Source: Faecalibacterium sp. UBA7177 (GTDB lineage: Bacteria; Bacillota; Clostridia; Oscillospirales; Ruminococcaceae). Taken from it: a stretch of 27,465 bases of DNA. The stretch is taken from NCBI GenBank assembly GCA_002491225.1, contig DKVN01000126.1, positions 11,672-39,136 on the forward strand, given 5' to 3'. The notes beneath the pieces are model-generated. The model was not told the origin of the DNA. It made no database searches and worked only from the letters and a program-made list of their open reading frames with translations. Of this stretch, positions 26,638 to 27,465 are shown piece by piece (within the stretch, counting starts at the first letter, position 1; every line of letters begins with the position of its first letter). The position numbers were made by a program, and so were the translations under genes.

Positions 26638-27465
26638 ATGGAGCAGGAAACGAGCCTGGGCCAGAGCATCCGGGTGCTGGACGACCGGGCAAGGCTGGAT
26701 GATGCGTTCAAGCGGCTGTTCAGCGAGAAGGTTCTCCTCGCGTGGATCATGAAAAGCTGCCTGGAGGAATACAAGGACTGCACTGTGGCGGAGATCGCCG
26801 AAAGGTACATCGAGGGGACGCCCGCCATTGACGAGTGGGCGCTGCAGCCGGATGAGACGGCCCCGACCCGCATCCAGAGCGTTGGGCAGGAGGACAACTC
26901 GCTGCGGGAGCAGACGATTTTGTATGACATCCGCTTTCATGCGGCCGCCCCCTCGACCGGTGAGCCGATCCAGCTGATCATCAACCTGGAGAGCCAGAAT
27001 AAGTACAATGCGGGCTACCCGCTGCTCAAGCGGGCGATCTACTATTGCAGCCGGTTGATCTCGTCCCAATACGGCACCGAGTTTATCCACGCACAGTACG
27101 GGAAGATCAAGAAGGTATACAGCATCTGGCTCTGCGCAAACCCGCCCAAGGATCACCGCAACACGATCACCCGCTACCGGATGACCGAGGAAAACATGGT
27201 GGGCACCGTGAAAGAGCCGGTGCGGAATTACGATCTGCTGACTGTTGTGGTGCTCTGCCTCGGCGGGCCGAAAAGTGAAAACTATGGCGGGATCTTAAAG
27301 CTGCTGGACGTGCTGCTGTCCAGCGAGGTGCGGTATGCGGAGAAGCAGCGCATCCTGCGGCAGGAGTTTGACCTTGCCATGACACAAACGATGGAAAGAG
27401 AGGTGCAGAACATGTGCAATCTGAGCGAGGGCGTTTGGGAGCGCGGGATGGAAAAGGGCATGGAA
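26638..27465 (+). CDS. PD-(D/E)XK nuclease family transposase / Rpn-like (partial)
   Basis: From the ATG at 26638 (GGAGAGGGGG upstream) the frame runs to the right edge, 276 codons so far. Nuclease features are the catalytic Asp region LREQTILYDIRFHAAAP and the E-x-Q motif INLESQNKY, followed by YPLLKRAIYYCSRLISSQYG. These are the pattern of the Rpn/PD-(D/E)XK transposase-like family, abundant in Oscillospiraceae and Lachnospiraceae. The C-terminal Met/Glu-rich repeat (GVWERGMEKGME) is typical of these proteins. Members promote recombination-linked DNA cleavage; the native function is unclear. It lies head to head with the truncated SpoIID-like gene. Confidence 0.8.
   Translation, partial: MEQETSLGQSIRVLDDRARLDDAFKRLFSEKVLLAWIMKSCLEEYKDCTVAEIAERYIEGTPAIDEWALQPDETAPTRIQSVGQEDNSLREQTILYDIRFHAAAPSTGEPIQLIINLESQNKYNAGYPLLKRAIYYCSRLISSQYGTEFIHAQYGKIKKVYSIWLCANPPKDHRNTITRYRMTEENMVGTVKEPVRNYDLLTVVVLCLGGPKSENYGGILKLLDVLLSSEVRYAEKQRILRQEFDLAMTQTMEREVQNMCNLSEGVWERGMEKGME

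Noticed and set aside
26554..27156. N-terminal extension of the peptidoglycan-binding protein to 27156
   Set aside because: This part is antisense to the PD-(D/E)XK nuclease gene, which has its own start and catalytic motifs.

Overview
The window is most of the head-packaging, replication, early-control and integration regions of a temperate tailed-phage (siphovirus-like) prophage, plus its right-hand junction with the host chromosome. Strong AGGAGG ribosome sites, consensus TTGACA/TATAAT promoters, a phage copy of the Spo0A effector domain and a flanking spore-type peptidoglycan-binding gene point to a GC-rich, spore-lineage Clostridia host (Oscillospiraceae/Ruminococcaceae-like). This is an inference from gene content, not a marker-gene identification.

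Layout. Positions 1-9120 (minus strand) hold a partial small ORF, major capsid, GP20-type scaffold, a variable cassette closed by two terminators, a MuF minor head protein with a C-terminal JAMM-like domain, portal, terminase large and small subunits, two HNH nucleases, an ArpU-type late regulator with a strong promoter just beyond it, several small or decayed genes, and a RusA resolvase. Positions 9121-9379 look like a replication origin (AT-rich stretch, 43-44 bp repeats, large hairpin). Positions 9380-16521 (minus) encode primase-helicase, SF2 helicase, DUF669 ssDNA-binding protein, Sak4-like ATPase and a DUF3102 coiled-coil protein. Positions 16518-18749 (minus) are an operon of overlapping small early genes, including a stand-alone Spo0A C-terminal domain.

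Positions 18772-21797 are the lysogeny switch: a membrane-anchored winged-helix gene on the plus strand, a small XRE repressor on the minus strand, and divergently an HTH plus ribbon-helix-helix (RHH) fusion regulator, a 51-aa ORF, an RHH protein and an ImmA/IrrE protease. Four copies of an ACGCTT-type operator lie in and around the divergent promoters. Positions 21822-22714 hold a hicAB toxin-antitoxin operon bracketed by type I-C-like CRISPR repeats and followed 11 nt later by a mini-array of three repeats and two spacers, with no cas gene in the window. A large serine recombinase (22990-24351) ends the phage, and attR lies just after it.

The host side (24352-27465) has a stub of a disrupted gene (start MARILVYDAYT), a six-repeat peptidoglycan-binding SpoIID-like protein that seems to lack its N-terminus, and a partial PD-(D/E)XK (Rpn-type) nuclease gene. 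Tail, lysis and attL lie outside the window to the left.

The most unusual features are the hicAB-CRISPR arrangement, the MuF-JAMM polymorphic-toxin-like cassette, the phage Spo0A effector domain, the near-identical promoter scaffolds with exchanged operators, and the iteron/hairpin region beside the primase gene.
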